Shown piece after piece: positions 8,755-15,749 of a DNA stretch of 21,191 nt. The notes under the pieces are model-generated. The model made no database searches, was not told the DNA's origin, and saw only the letters and a program-made list of their open reading frames with translations. Each line of letters opens with the position of its first letter. Position 1 is the stretch's first letter. The DNA is from Lachnospiraceae bacterium UBA4348 (GTDB taxonomy: Bacteria > Bacillota > Clostridia > Lachnospirales > Lachnospiraceae). Both the position numbers and the translations under genes were made by a program. The DNA lies in the NCBI GenBank assembly GCA_002394165.1, contig DGTA01000022.1:1-21191 (forward strand), in the 5' to 3' direction.

Positions 8755-9897
8755 ATGGCACAGGAAAAGAAAGAAACGGCTGTGGGACTCCAGCTGGGAG
8801 AGCATTTTGCCCAGCTGACCTGGTATTACCAGGGCATGAAGGAGCCGCTCACTCCGGGGGCCGATACCAAAGAGGGACCGGCGATCAGCCGCATCCCGGA
8901 AGGGACGATGGCCGATAAGGATGCCCTGCGCTCATTCCTGGAGGGGATGATCGTGAAGGTGCCGGAATTTCCCGGATTTGATACGCTCCATATCATGGTG
9001 ACGGTCCGGGAGCTTACGCAGGAGAAGGCGGAAAAGATCGCGGATGCGCTCGAGAGCCTGGGATGCCCGCGCAAGAATATAGGGCTCCAGGACTACCTGT
9101 CGAGTTTCTACGCCTATACCATCAACCAGAAAAAGGAATTATGGAACGGGGACGTGGCGCTTCTCGAGTACAGGAACGGCCAGATGATCGGCTATGTCCT
9201 GCACATCGACCAGACCAAGACGCCGCAGCTGGTGACGGTGGAGGAAGCCGGCCGCCAGGCGGTGGATGAGTCCCTGAGGGGAGACCGCAGCCAGGAGGAC
9301 TGGGACAAGGAGCGCGACAGGCTGCTCTTTGAGCTGCTCAAAAAGATCTTTGAGCGCAGGAACGTGGTCACCACGTACCTGATGGGCGATTATTTTGACG
9401 GGACCTGGTCCGTTCGCTCCTTCCAGTATCTTTGCCACAGGCGGCACGCGTTCCGGGGCGGCAACCTTTACACCAAGGGTGCCTGCTATGCGGCCATGGA
9501 GAGAGCGGGCATGACCCGTTTTCCCGACATGCTCTTTTTAGGGAAGGACATCGTGCGAGAGAATATCGGCATGAACATGCGCGTGCGCGGGCGGGAATGG
9601 TTCTACACGATCATCAACGCCGGCGTTAACTGGTATGAGGCCCACCACGAGTGCGAATTCATTCCGGACGGGGAGAAGAACATCACCATCCTCACCAAAC
9701 CCATGACGGGCGGAAACGAGGTGGAGCACGTCCTTCGTCTGAAACGCTTCCCGCAGCGCCCCAACCGGGCGACAAGGCTTCGGATGACGGTGTATTTCAC
9801 CTCGCCCTCCGAGTGCGTGGTGGAGGTGGAAGACCTTGGCTTCGGCGGCTTTTTCAGGTCTTCCGGAAAGACATGGAAACGCAGTATCTATATCTGA
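8755..9897 (+). CDS. Degenerate Hsp70/actin-fold (ASKHA-like) protein (recalled as DUF5716)
   Basis: Uncharacterised; 380 residues. The order of elements follows Hsp70. A first strand pair, AVGLQLGEHFAQLTWYYQG (9-27), sits at the phosphate-1 position. HIMVTVRELTQEKAEKIADALESLG (79-103) with NIGLQDYLSSFYAYTIN matches the DnaK segment VITVPAYFNDSQR...INEPTAAALAYG in pattern. DVALLEYRNGQMIGYVLHID (133-152) sits at phosphate 2, and GGNLYTKGACYAAM (235-248) resembles the adenosine/hydrophobic helix. The acidic DxG and GGGT residues expected for ATP hydrolysis are missing, so it may be a pseudo-ATPase. Residues about 285-380 are beta-rich, like an Hsp70 substrate-binding subdomain (LRMTVYFTSPSECVVEVEDL). 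I chose ATG 8755 because GGAGG (8743-8747) lies 7 nt upstream. It is 25 nt downstream of the large solenoid gene. Confidence 0.75.
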   Translation: MAQEKKETAVGLQLGEHFAQLTWYYQGMKEPLTPGADTKEGPAISRIPEGTMADKDALRSFLEGMIVKVPEFPGFDTLHIMVTVRELTQEKAEKIADALESLGCPRKNIGLQDYLSSFYAYTINQKKELWNGDVALLEYRNGQMIGYVLHIDQTKTPQLVTVEEAGRQAVDESLRGDRSQEDWDKERDRLLFELLKKIFERRNVVTTYLMGDYFDGTWSVRSFQYLCHRRHAFRGGNLYTKGACYAAMERAGMTRFPDMLFLGKDIVRENIGMNMRVRGREWFYTIINAGVNWYEAHHECEFIPDGEKNITILTKPMTGGNEVEHVLRLKRFPQRPNRATRLRMTVYFTSPSECVVEVEDLGFGGFFRSSGKTWKRSIYI

Positions 9898-9940
9898 GAC
9901 GATAATACTTTAAAAATAGACCGGAAAGGAGGTGAGCGCG

Positions 9941-10762
9941 TTGAGCTTTGATCTTTGCCAGGTCAGCCCGGCTTCAAACCCATATCTTATCGAAACGATC
10001 GGCGTGGAGATCTGGACGATCGAAGAACTGTGCTATCATCTCCACGAAAATGTCTATCTGGTGGATTCCTCGATCATCAACGAGAAGCTGTGTGACTGGA
10101 TCCGCGATGAGCTGGGCCTGAAACGGCTCTACCGCATTTTGTACGAGCAGCTTGAGAAGGGGGATATCTCCGGCTTCATCACCTCCATTTTCAGGGAGAT
10201 CGGATACCTGAATCCGGAACAGTCCCGGCTTTATCTGGAGAAAATCGGGCGGCTCGAAGTCCAGCCGGAGGACATGAAACAGAAATTCAAGGGCGATTAC
10301 CTGGTGCGCTGCGGGATGTTCTCGAACGCGGTATCGGAATACCAGCACATCCTGGACCGGCAGGTGCCGGGCAGCCTGGGAACGGCCTTTTATTCGGAGG
10401 TGTGGAACAATATGGGCTGCGCCTTTGCGCGGATGTTCCGCTTCGAGGAGGCGGCCGACTGCTTCCTGAACGCGTGGCAGCTGACGCACACCAGAAAGAT
10501 GCTCCGGAGCTATGTCAGCGTTCTTCCGCTGTACCTGCCCGAGAATGTCTATGAAGAGAAGCTGAAGGCGCTGGGAGCGGACGCTTCCGTGATCGGCAAG
10601 ATCCAGGAATATAACCTGAAGGTCGCGAACGAGGCGGCCAGAGAGAATGAGCTTTCACCGGACAGCTCCAGGGCGCCGCATGAAATGCTTGAACAGCTGA
10701 AAGAAGAATACCGACGCAGCCGCGGAAGCGTACGCAAGAACCAGGAGGCGGAGGCCCAATGA
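9941..10762 (+). CDS. Small TPR-like protein of unknown function, TTG start
   Basis: The 273-residue product has no signal peptide. Residues about 15-110 are helical (WTIEELCYHLHENVYLVD, EKLCDWIRDELGL) and are not recognised. Residues about 115-190 look like one or two tetratricopeptide units, with VWNNMGCAFARMFRFEEAADCFLNAW showing the G-A-F/Y-A spacing. The C-terminus (about 225-273) is charged and probably flexible. The start is decided by the ribosome site: AAAGGAGG covers 9925-9932, so GTG 9932 would overlap it, while TTG 9941 is spaced 8 nt downstream. It is the third member of the putative module, lying 43 nt after the pseudo-Hsp70 gene and 19 nt before purB. An adaptor role between the two larger proteins is inference. 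Confidence 0.75.
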   Translation: MSFDLCQVSPASNPYLIETIGVEIWTIEELCYHLHENVYLVDSSIINEKLCDWIRDELGLKRLYRILYEQLEKGDISGFITSIFREIGYLNPEQSRLYLEKIGRLEVQPEDMKQKFKGDYLVRCGMFSNAVSEYQHILDRQVPGSLGTAFYSEVWNNMGCAFARMFRFEEAADCFLNAWQLTHTRKMLRSYVSVLPLYLPENVYEEKLKALGADASVIGKIQEYNLKVANEAARENELSPDSSRAPHEMLEQLKEEYRRSRGSVRKNQEAEAQ

Positions 10763-10781
10763 AAGGCAGGAGGTTGAACTC

Positions 10782-12215
10782 ATGACAACAGAGCGCTATA
10801 TAAGTCCCCTTTCCGAGAGATATGCAAGCAAAGAAATGCAGCACATCTTCTCGCAGGATATGAAGTTTACGACCTGGAGAAAACTCTGGATCGCACTCGC
10901 CCGCACCGAACAGGAGCTGGGACTGCCCATCACCGATGAGCAGATCGCCCAGATGGAGGAGCATGTCTCCGATATCAATTACGAGGATGCCAGGGAGAGG
11001 GAGAAGATCGTACGGCACGATGTGATGAGCCATGTTTACGCCTACGGACTGCAGTGCCCGAAGGCCAAGCCGATCATCCATCTCGGGGCGACCTCGTGCT
11101 ACGTGGGCGACAACACGGACATCATCATCATGAGGGAAGGGCTGAGGCTGATCCGTAAAAAACTGATCAACGTGATCGCTCAGCTGGGCAAATTCGCCGG
11201 TGAGTATAAAGGACTGCCGACCCTTGCCTTTACGCATTTCCAGCCGGCCCAGCCGACCACGGTCGGAAAGAGGGCCACGCTTTGGGCGCAGGACTTTTTG
11301 ATGGACCTGGAAGATCTCGACTACGTGCTGGGATCCTTAAAGCTCCTGGGATCGAAGGGAACGACCGGAACCCAGGCAAGCTTCCTGGAGCTGTTCGAGG
11401 GAGATCTTGAGAAGGTCGACCGGATCGATCCGATGATCGCTGAAAAGATGGGCTTTGACGGGTGCTACGCCGTCTCCGGGCAGACCTATTCGAGAAAAGT
11501 CGACACCCGGGTCTGCAACATCCTGGCCGGGATCGCCGCCAGCGCGCATAAGATGTCCAATGACATCCGGCTGCTGCAGCACTTAAAGGAAATCGAAGAG
11601 CCCTTCGAGAAGAGCCAGATCGGCTCCTCGGCCATGGCCTACAAGCGCAACCCGATGCGCTCCGAGAGGATCGCTTCCCTGTCGCGCTATGTGATGATCG
11701 ATGCCCTCAACCCCGCCGTCACCAGCGCGGTGCAGTGGTTTGAGCGGACGCTGGATGACTCGGCCAACAAGCGTATCGCTGTGGCGGAAGCCTTCCTGGC
11801 GACGGACGGGATCCTGGATCTTTGCCTGAACGTGACCGATAATCTGGCCGTTTATCCCAAGGTCATCGAAAAGCGGCTCAGAAGCGAGCTGCCCTTCATG
11901 GCCACCGAAAATATCATGATGGACGCCGTCAAGGCCGGCGGGGACCGGCAGGAGCTGCATGAGAAGATCAGGACGCTTTCCATGCAGGCGGGATACGCCG
12001 TGAAGGTGGAGGGCAGGGACAATGACCTGCTCGAGCGGATCGCTGCGGATCCGCAGTTCAACCTGACAAAGGAGCAGCTGGAGGCGGCGATGGATACTTC
12101 CCGCTATATCGGCGCGAGTGAGCACCAGGTGGAGCGCTTCCTGACAGAGGAGATCGGGCCGGTGCTTGAAAAGAACAAGGAACTGCTTGGAATAAGTGCA
12201 CAGATCAACGTATGA
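10782..12215 (+). CDS. purB: Adenylosuccinate lyase
   Basis: Catalyses two beta-eliminations in purine synthesis: SAICAR to AICAR, and adenylosuccinate to AMP, each releasing fumarate. The 477-residue product is a fumarase/aspartase-superfamily homotetrameric lyase. It has the early RHDVMSH segment, LGATSCYVGDNTD (101-113), THFQPAQPTTVGKR and the superfamily signature GSSAMAYKRNP (281-291) with the mobile-loop serines. It is closer in text to animal ADSL than to the shorter B. subtilis PurB (see findings). The loop has Ala286 where the usual signature has Pro. AGGAGGT (10768-10774) is 7 nt before the ATG. It is followed 30 nt later by purA, the preceding enzyme in the IMP-to-AMP branch. Confidence 0.96.
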   Translation: MTTERYISPLSERYASKEMQHIFSQDMKFTTWRKLWIALARTEQELGLPITDEQIAQMEEHVSDINYEDAREREKIVRHDVMSHVYAYGLQCPKAKPIIHLGATSCYVGDNTDIIIMREGLRLIRKKLINVIAQLGKFAGEYKGLPTLAFTHFQPAQPTTVGKRATLWAQDFLMDLEDLDYVLGSLKLLGSKGTTGTQASFLELFEGDLEKVDRIDPMIAEKMGFDGCYAVSGQTYSRKVDTRVCNILAGIAASAHKMSNDIRLLQHLKEIEEPFEKSQIGSSAMAYKRNPMRSERIASLSRYVMIDALNPAVTSAVQWFERTLDDSANKRIAVAEAFLATDGILDLCLNVTDNLAVYPKVIEKRLRSELPFMATENIMMDAVKAGGDRQELHEKIRTLSMQAGYAVKVEGRDNDLLERIAADPQFNLTKEQLEAAMDTSRYIGASEHQVERFLTEEIGPVLEKNKELLGISAQINV

Positions 12216-12245
12216 CGCTGCGGAAAATGAGAGGAGCATGAGGAA

Positions 12246-13535
12246 ATGATTAAAGCAGTAGTAGGTGCCAACTGGGGCGATGAGGGAAAAGGTAAGATCA
12301 CGGATACGCTGGCCGAGCAGGCCGACTATATCGTACGTTTTCAGGGAGGCGCCAATGCCGGTCACACGATCGTCAATGATTATGGAAAATTCGCGCTGCA
12401 CACGCTTCCGTCCGGTGTGTTTTACCAGCATACCGTGAACGTGATCGGAAACGGCGTCGCGCTGAATCTTCCCATCCTGACAAACGAGATCAAGAGCATC
12501 GTCGACAAGGGCGTTCCCATGCCGAAGATCGCCGTGTCCGACCGGGCACAGATCGTGATGTCCTATCATATCCTGCTGGATAAATATGAGGAAGAGCGGC
12601 TTGGGAAGAACAGCTACGGCTCCACAAAGTCCGGGATCGCGCCGTTCTATTCCGACAAATTCGCGAAGATCGGCTTCCAGGTGAGCGAGCTGTTTGACGA
12701 TGAGATCCTTAAGGAAAAGGTAAAGAAGATCTGCACGCTCAAAAACGTGATCATCGAAAACCTGTATCACAAGGAGCCGCTGAAGGAAGAGGACCTGATG
12801 GAGGAACTCCACCAGTACAGAGATATGGTCGCTCCCTATGCGTGCGATACGGCCGCCATGCTGTATGAGGCGGACAGGCAGGGCAAGACCATCCTGCTCG
12901 AGGGACAGCTCGGAACGCTCAAGGATCCGGATCACGGGATCTATCCCATGGTCACCTCATCCTCCACGCTGGCCGGTTACGGCGCGATCGGCGCCGGTGT
13001 CCCGCCCTATGCTATCCGCCAGGTCGTGACGGTGTGCAAGGCTTATTCGAGCGCTGTCGGCGCAGGGGAATTCGTCAGTGAGATCTTCGGTGATGAGGCG
13101 GATGAATTAAGGCGCAGAGGCGGCGACGGAGGCGAATTCGGCGCGACGACCGGCAGACCCAGGAGAATGGGCTGGTTTGACTGCGTAGCCTCCCGCTACG
13201 GATGCCGCCTGCAGGGAACGACGGATGTGGCTTTCACCGTGCTTGATGTGCTCGGCTACCTGGATGAGATCCCGGTCTGCGTCGGTTACGAGATCGACGG
13301 CAAGGTGACGGATGAGTTCCCCACCACCTCTTCACTGGCCAAGGCGAAACCGGTCTATGAAGTGCTTCCGGGCTGGAAATGTGAGATCAGGGGCATAAAA
13401 GAATACGACAGTCTTCCGGAAAACTGCCGCCGCTATATCGAGTTCATTGAAAGCAGACTGGGATATCCCATCACGATGGTCTCGAACGGACCGGGCAGAA
13501 AGGATATTATTTACCGGACATCTTCCCTGTCGTGA
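12246..13535 (+). CDS. purA: Adenylosuccinate synthetase, divergent form
   Basis: GTP-dependent condensation of IMP and aspartate to adenylosuccinate. The 429-residue product keeps the core: ANWGDEGKGK (8-17) with the catalytic Asp12, GGANAGHTIV (34-43) with His40, DPDHGIYPMVTSSS (227-240) and ATTGRPRRMGWFD (300-312). Other sites differ from the classic enzyme. The loop normally reading EGAQGT reads EGQLGT (219-224), and the YEDKxARRG segment reads YSDKFAKIG (135-143). The start context contains GAGGA just upstream of ATG 12246. The 3' end overlaps a convergent small gene by 25 bp. No intrinsic terminator is visible after the stop, so transcripts may run into that gene's antisense strand. Confidence 0.95.
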   Translation: MIKAVVGANWGDEGKGKITDTLAEQADYIVRFQGGANAGHTIVNDYGKFALHTLPSGVFYQHTVNVIGNGVALNLPILTNEIKSIVDKGVPMPKIAVSDRAQIVMSYHILLDKYEEERLGKNSYGSTKSGIAPFYSDKFAKIGFQVSELFDDEILKEKVKKICTLKNVIIENLYHKEPLKEEDLMEELHQYRDMVAPYACDTAAMLYEADRQGKTILLEGQLGTLKDPDHGIYPMVTSSSTLAGYGAIGAGVPPYAIRQVVTVCKAYSSAVGAGEFVSEIFGDEADELRRRGGDGGEFGATTGRPRRMGWFDCVASRYGCRLQGTTDVAFTVLDVLGYLDEIPVCVGYEIDGKVTDEFPTTSSLAKAKPVYEVLPGWKCEIRGIKEYDSLPENCRRYIEFIESRLGYPITMVSNGPGRKDIIYRTSSLS

Positions 13536-13744
13536 GGATCGTTCTCCCTACGGTTCTTTAAGATCCCCGCCACGAGGAACATGGCGTAGAGCAGTACGGG
13601 GATCAGGACGGTAAGCACGACGCAGGCGGTCAGCAGGGGGCGGACATCGCCCTTTCCGAAGACGCCCACGCAGAAGGTGACAAGATAAAGGATGATCAGG
13701 CCGGCCGCGGTGATGAGCGCCAGGATGCGTTTGATCTTTTCCAT
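13511..13744 (-). CDS. Small two-helix membrane protein, unknown function
   Basis: The 77-residue product has two membrane spans: about residues 7-28 (LALITAAGLIILYLVTFCVGVF) and about 36-60 (LLTACVVLTVLIPVLLYAMFLVAGIL). A short positively charged start (MEKIKR) and a charged C-terminal tail (KNRRENDPHDREDVR) place the termini in the cytoplasm by the positive-inside rule. The start is set by TAAGGAGA (complement of 13753-13760), about 8 nt before the ATG at 13744. A longer upstream reading frame has no ribosome site at its start. Its last 25 bp overlap purA tail to tail. I do not recognise a named family. Confidence 0.75.
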   Translation of the reverse strand: MEKIKRILALITAAGLIILYLVTFCVGVFGKGDVRPLLTACVVLTVLIPVLLYAMFLVAGILKNRRENDPHDREDVR

Positions 13745-13764
13745 GGTTTTACTCTCCTTATGAC

Positions 13765-13784
13765 GGCTGCTTTTAAAAGCAGCC
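13765..13784. repeat. 20-bp perfect palindrome between divergent genes
   Basis: GGCTGCTTTTAAAAGCAGCC is a perfect 10+10 dyad lying between the small membrane-protein gene (start 13744, minus) and the SEC-C gene (start 13842, plus). It could be an operator, or a short hairpin in either 5' leader. There is no adjoining T-tract, so it is not an intrinsic terminator. Confidence 0.5.
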
Positions 13785-13841
13785 TTTAGTAAGGACATTG
13801 TAGCAGATATACGGAAATTGATAAAGAAGGAAGGAACAGTT

Positions 13842-14348
13842 ATGGGTTTATTACAGGATTGGAGAGACACCGCCTATTCACAGACAGAAGAAAAAGGAAA
13901 AATGGAGCAGTTCTGGCAGGATTACTTCCAGAAGGAAAAAGCCATCTATGAGCAGCTGCTGGCCGATCCCGACACGGCAGTCACCGGCACCGTGAAGGAA
14001 CTGGCGGAGAAATACGGGATCGACGTCCAGACGATGACAGGATTCCTCGACGGCATCAACGATTCCCTGATCGAGCCGAACCCAATCGAGGAGATGGAGG
14101 AGGATACTCCCGTCAGCCTTGCCTTTGACAAGGAAAAGCTGTACAAGAACATGGTGGATGCCAAAGCTGACTGGCTCTACGGTCTGGAGGCGTGGAAGGA
14201 CATCTACTCTGAGGAGGAACTCAAGAACCTCTACAGAGAAGCCAAGAAGATGAACACCATCGTAAAGGGCAAAAAGATCGGAAGGAACGATCCGTGCCCG
14301 TGCGGCAGCGGAAAGAAATATAAATTCTGCTGCGGCAGGAATGCCTGA
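13842..14348 (+). CDS. SEC-C metal-binding domain protein
   Basis: The 168-residue product ends in a SEC-C motif, NDPCPCGSGKKYKFCCG (149-165), with Cys152, Cys154, Cys163 and Cys164, the zinc-binding tail found on SecA and on many small proteins. The N-terminal 145 residues are helical and acidic (EEMEEDTP) with no membrane segment, and I do not recognise a catalytic domain. The start ATG 13842 has GAAGGAAGGAAC (13826-13837) upstream; an upstream in-frame TTG lacks such a site. SEC-C tails often mediate contact with the translocon, ribosome or nucleic acid, but the partner here cannot be read from sequence. The next gene begins 17 nt after the stop. Confidence 0.85.
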   Translation: MGLLQDWRDTAYSQTEEKGKMEQFWQDYFQKEKAIYEQLLADPDTAVTGTVKELAEKYGIDVQTMTGFLDGINDSLIEPNPIEEMEEDTPVSLAFDKEKLYKNMVDAKADWLYGLEAWKDIYSEEELKNLYREAKKMNTIVKGKKIGRNDPCPCGSGKKYKFCCGRNA

Positions 14349-14365
14349 TTTTCGGAGAATAAAAA

Positions 14366-14617
14366 ATGATTTTAAAAAGAGCCGAGCGCGCGGCGGCACT
14401 GACAGTCCTTGGCTTTACAGCCGCGGTGGCGGCGGCCGGATGGCGATTTGCCAGGCGGCAGGCTGCTTACAGGGCCAAACAGGCAGCAGCGCTGTTCAAG
14501 GATGACGACCTTGACGAAAATGCTCTCACCTGGCCGGAGGATGCCGAGTGGGAGGAGCCTGCCGAAGAGGCGGAGGATCTGACAGCAGAATCGGAGGAAG
14601 AAGCCGCCGATGAGTGA
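14366..14617 (+). CDS. Small one-helix membrane protein with acidic tail
   Basis: The 83-residue product has a basic N-terminus (MILKRAER), one hydrophobic helix (about 9-27, AALTVLGFTAAVAAAGWRF), a basic segment (RRQAAYRAK), and then about 40 residues dominated by Asp and Glu (DDDLDENALTWPEDAEWEEP). The ribosome site GGAG is at 14354-14357, 8 nt before the ATG. It overlaps the start of the amidohydrolase by 8 nt, a strong sign of translational coupling. No family was recognised; the low-complexity acidic tail makes homology searches unreliable. Confidence 0.65.
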   Translation: MILKRAERAAALTVLGFTAAVAAAGWRFARRQAAYRAKQAAALFKDDDLDENALTWPEDAEWEEPAEEAEDLTAESEEEAADE

Positions 14618-15518
14618 CATACACATATGGGACAGTCATGTTCATCTGTTCCCCCCGGAGATCTATGAGAACTGGGATAAATATGCAAAGATCGATCCGG
14701 TATTCGGATCGCTCACTGCCAGGAGCAAGTCCCCGAAAGGCGCGCAGGAAGCCTGGGTGAACGGGGAGGAGGCTCTGCTCGCGGCCGACAAGGCCGGAGT
14801 GGAGGGCATGTGCATGCAGGGCTGGTACTGGAACGATCCCGGCCTGATGCGGCTCCACAATGACTACATGGCGCAGCTTCTGAAGGACCATCCGGACCGG
14901 TTTAAAGCCTTTGCAAGCGTCAACCCGAAGTTCGGGTGGGAGGCTCTCTCGGAGATTGAGCGGTGCGCCGCCAAGGGCTTCTGCGGGATCGGAGAACTGG
15001 GGCCGGGAGGCAACGGATACGATTTTAACGACCCGGATTTCCTTGCCGTGCTGGAGATGGCACAGGCACTGGACCTGCCGGTCTGCATCCACTGCGGAGA
15101 GAGCGTCGGCGTCGACTATCCCGGAAGGGACCGTACTTCGCTCGATCCCCTGCCCGATATCATACGCCGGTATCCTGACCTGAAGCTGATCCTGGCTCAT
15201 CTGGGAGGGGGGATGCCCTTCTTTGAGATGAACCGCCGTTTTAAAGGAATCTTCAAGAATGTCCGCTATGACCTGGCGGCGCTCCCGCTGCTTTACGATA
15301 TCCGGATCGTGAAAGCCGTGACCGGACTTGTCGGCAGTGACAGAGTCCTGTTCGGCAGCGATTTCCCTCTGCTTCTGTATCCCTCCGCGTGCCGCGAGGC
15401 GGATATGACGATGTTTATCGAACAGATACGCTCGGAGGCCGGTCTTGACGAGGATGAGTACAGGGCCGTCATGGGCGCCAATTTCCTCGACTTTGTAACA
15501 CCGAAAGAGGATCTTTGA
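14610..15518 (+). CDS. Metal-dependent amidohydrolase (amidohydrolase_2 type TIM barrel)
   Basis: The 302-residue product has the amidohydrolase-superfamily metal pattern. DSHVHLF (8-14) gives the N-terminal HxH (His10, His12). Further likely ligands are E129 in GIGELGPGG, His161 in VCIHCGE, His197 in ILAHLGGGMPFFE and Asp251 in LFGSDFPLL. The last two motifs are typical of the PF04909 group, which holds decarboxylases, lactonases and hydrolases. The substrate cannot be read from the motifs, and no pathway genes are adjacent. The start ATG 14610 lies inside the upstream small gene, with GGAGG at 14593-14597. No terminator follows before the infC promoter. Confidence 0.88.
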   Translation: MSDIHIWDSHVHLFPPEIYENWDKYAKIDPVFGSLTARSKSPKGAQEAWVNGEEALLAADKAGVEGMCMQGWYWNDPGLMRLHNDYMAQLLKDHPDRFKAFASVNPKFGWEALSEIERCAAKGFCGIGELGPGGNGYDFNDPDFLAVLEMAQALDLPVCIHCGESVGVDYPGRDRTSLDPLPDIIRRYPDLKLILAHLGGGMPFFEMNRRFKGIFKNVRYDLAALPLLYDIRIVKAVTGLVGSDRVLFGSDFPLLLYPSACREADMTMFIEQIRSEAGLDEDEYRAVMGANFLDFVTPKEDL

Positions 15519-15548
15519 CAAAGAAAGGGAGATTTATCCGGAAAGTGT

Positions 15549-15577
15549 TTGACAAGCTCCGGAACGTATGCTATTTT
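15549..15577 (+). promoter_or_regulatory. Sigma-A-type promoter of the infC-rpmI-rplT operon
   Basis: TTGACA (15549-15554) and TATTTT (15572-15577) are separated by 17 bp. The start point is expected near 15584, giving a long leader of about 165-170 nt before infC. A 7-bp direct repeat TCCGGAA (15537-15543 and 15558-15564), offset by 21 bp, brackets the -35 element. Confidence 0.75.
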
Positions 15578-15583
15578 ATTTAA

Positions 15584-15720
15584 GGCAATTTACAGGAAAG
15601 CAGAGTATCCGCTCTCACCCAGGCACGATCAGGTGACCCGTGGTTAATAGAAGTAAATGCACCCTCAGGGGCTGTGTTGGATCTTTCATGCGGATAACTA
15701 CTGTTATCCGCATTTTTCGT
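15584..15720 (+). ncRNA. infC operon leader, probable L20-responsive attenuator
   Basis: The transcript between the promoter and infC carries no gene. It ends in a strong intrinsic terminator 33 bp upstream of the infC start. A segment near its 5' end (TATCCGC, 15606-15612) is complementary to the left arm of that terminator (GCGGATA, 15690-15696), so a long-range antiterminator can compete with the terminator. In B. subtilis the same operon is controlled by ribosomal protein L20 binding a leader that forms such a fold. The position and logic match; I did not verify the L20 binding structure. Confidence 0.65.
15688..15717 (+). terminator. Attenuator terminator upstream of infC
   Basis: An 11-bp perfect stem (ATGCGGATAAC, 15688-15698, with its complement at 15703-15713) closes a TACT tetraloop and is followed by TTTTCGTTT. 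It sits inside the leader, before the coding region, as expected for a regulated terminator. Confidence 0.85.
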
Positions 15721-15749
15721 TTCATACTTTCAATGGTTTAGGAGGTGTT

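Noticed and set aside
9932..9940. GTG start for the small TPR-like gene
   Set aside because: The GTG overlaps the AAAGGAGG ribosome site, and TTG 9941 has correct spacing.
11583..12935. 450-codon open frame on the minus strand across purB and purA
   Set aside because: It covers two certain genes in antisense, has no start context and does not read like a protein family.
15657..15749. N-terminal extension of IF-3 from an upstream ATG
   Set aside because: It would translate through the attenuator hairpin and the ribosome site of infC, and the added residues do not match IF-3.
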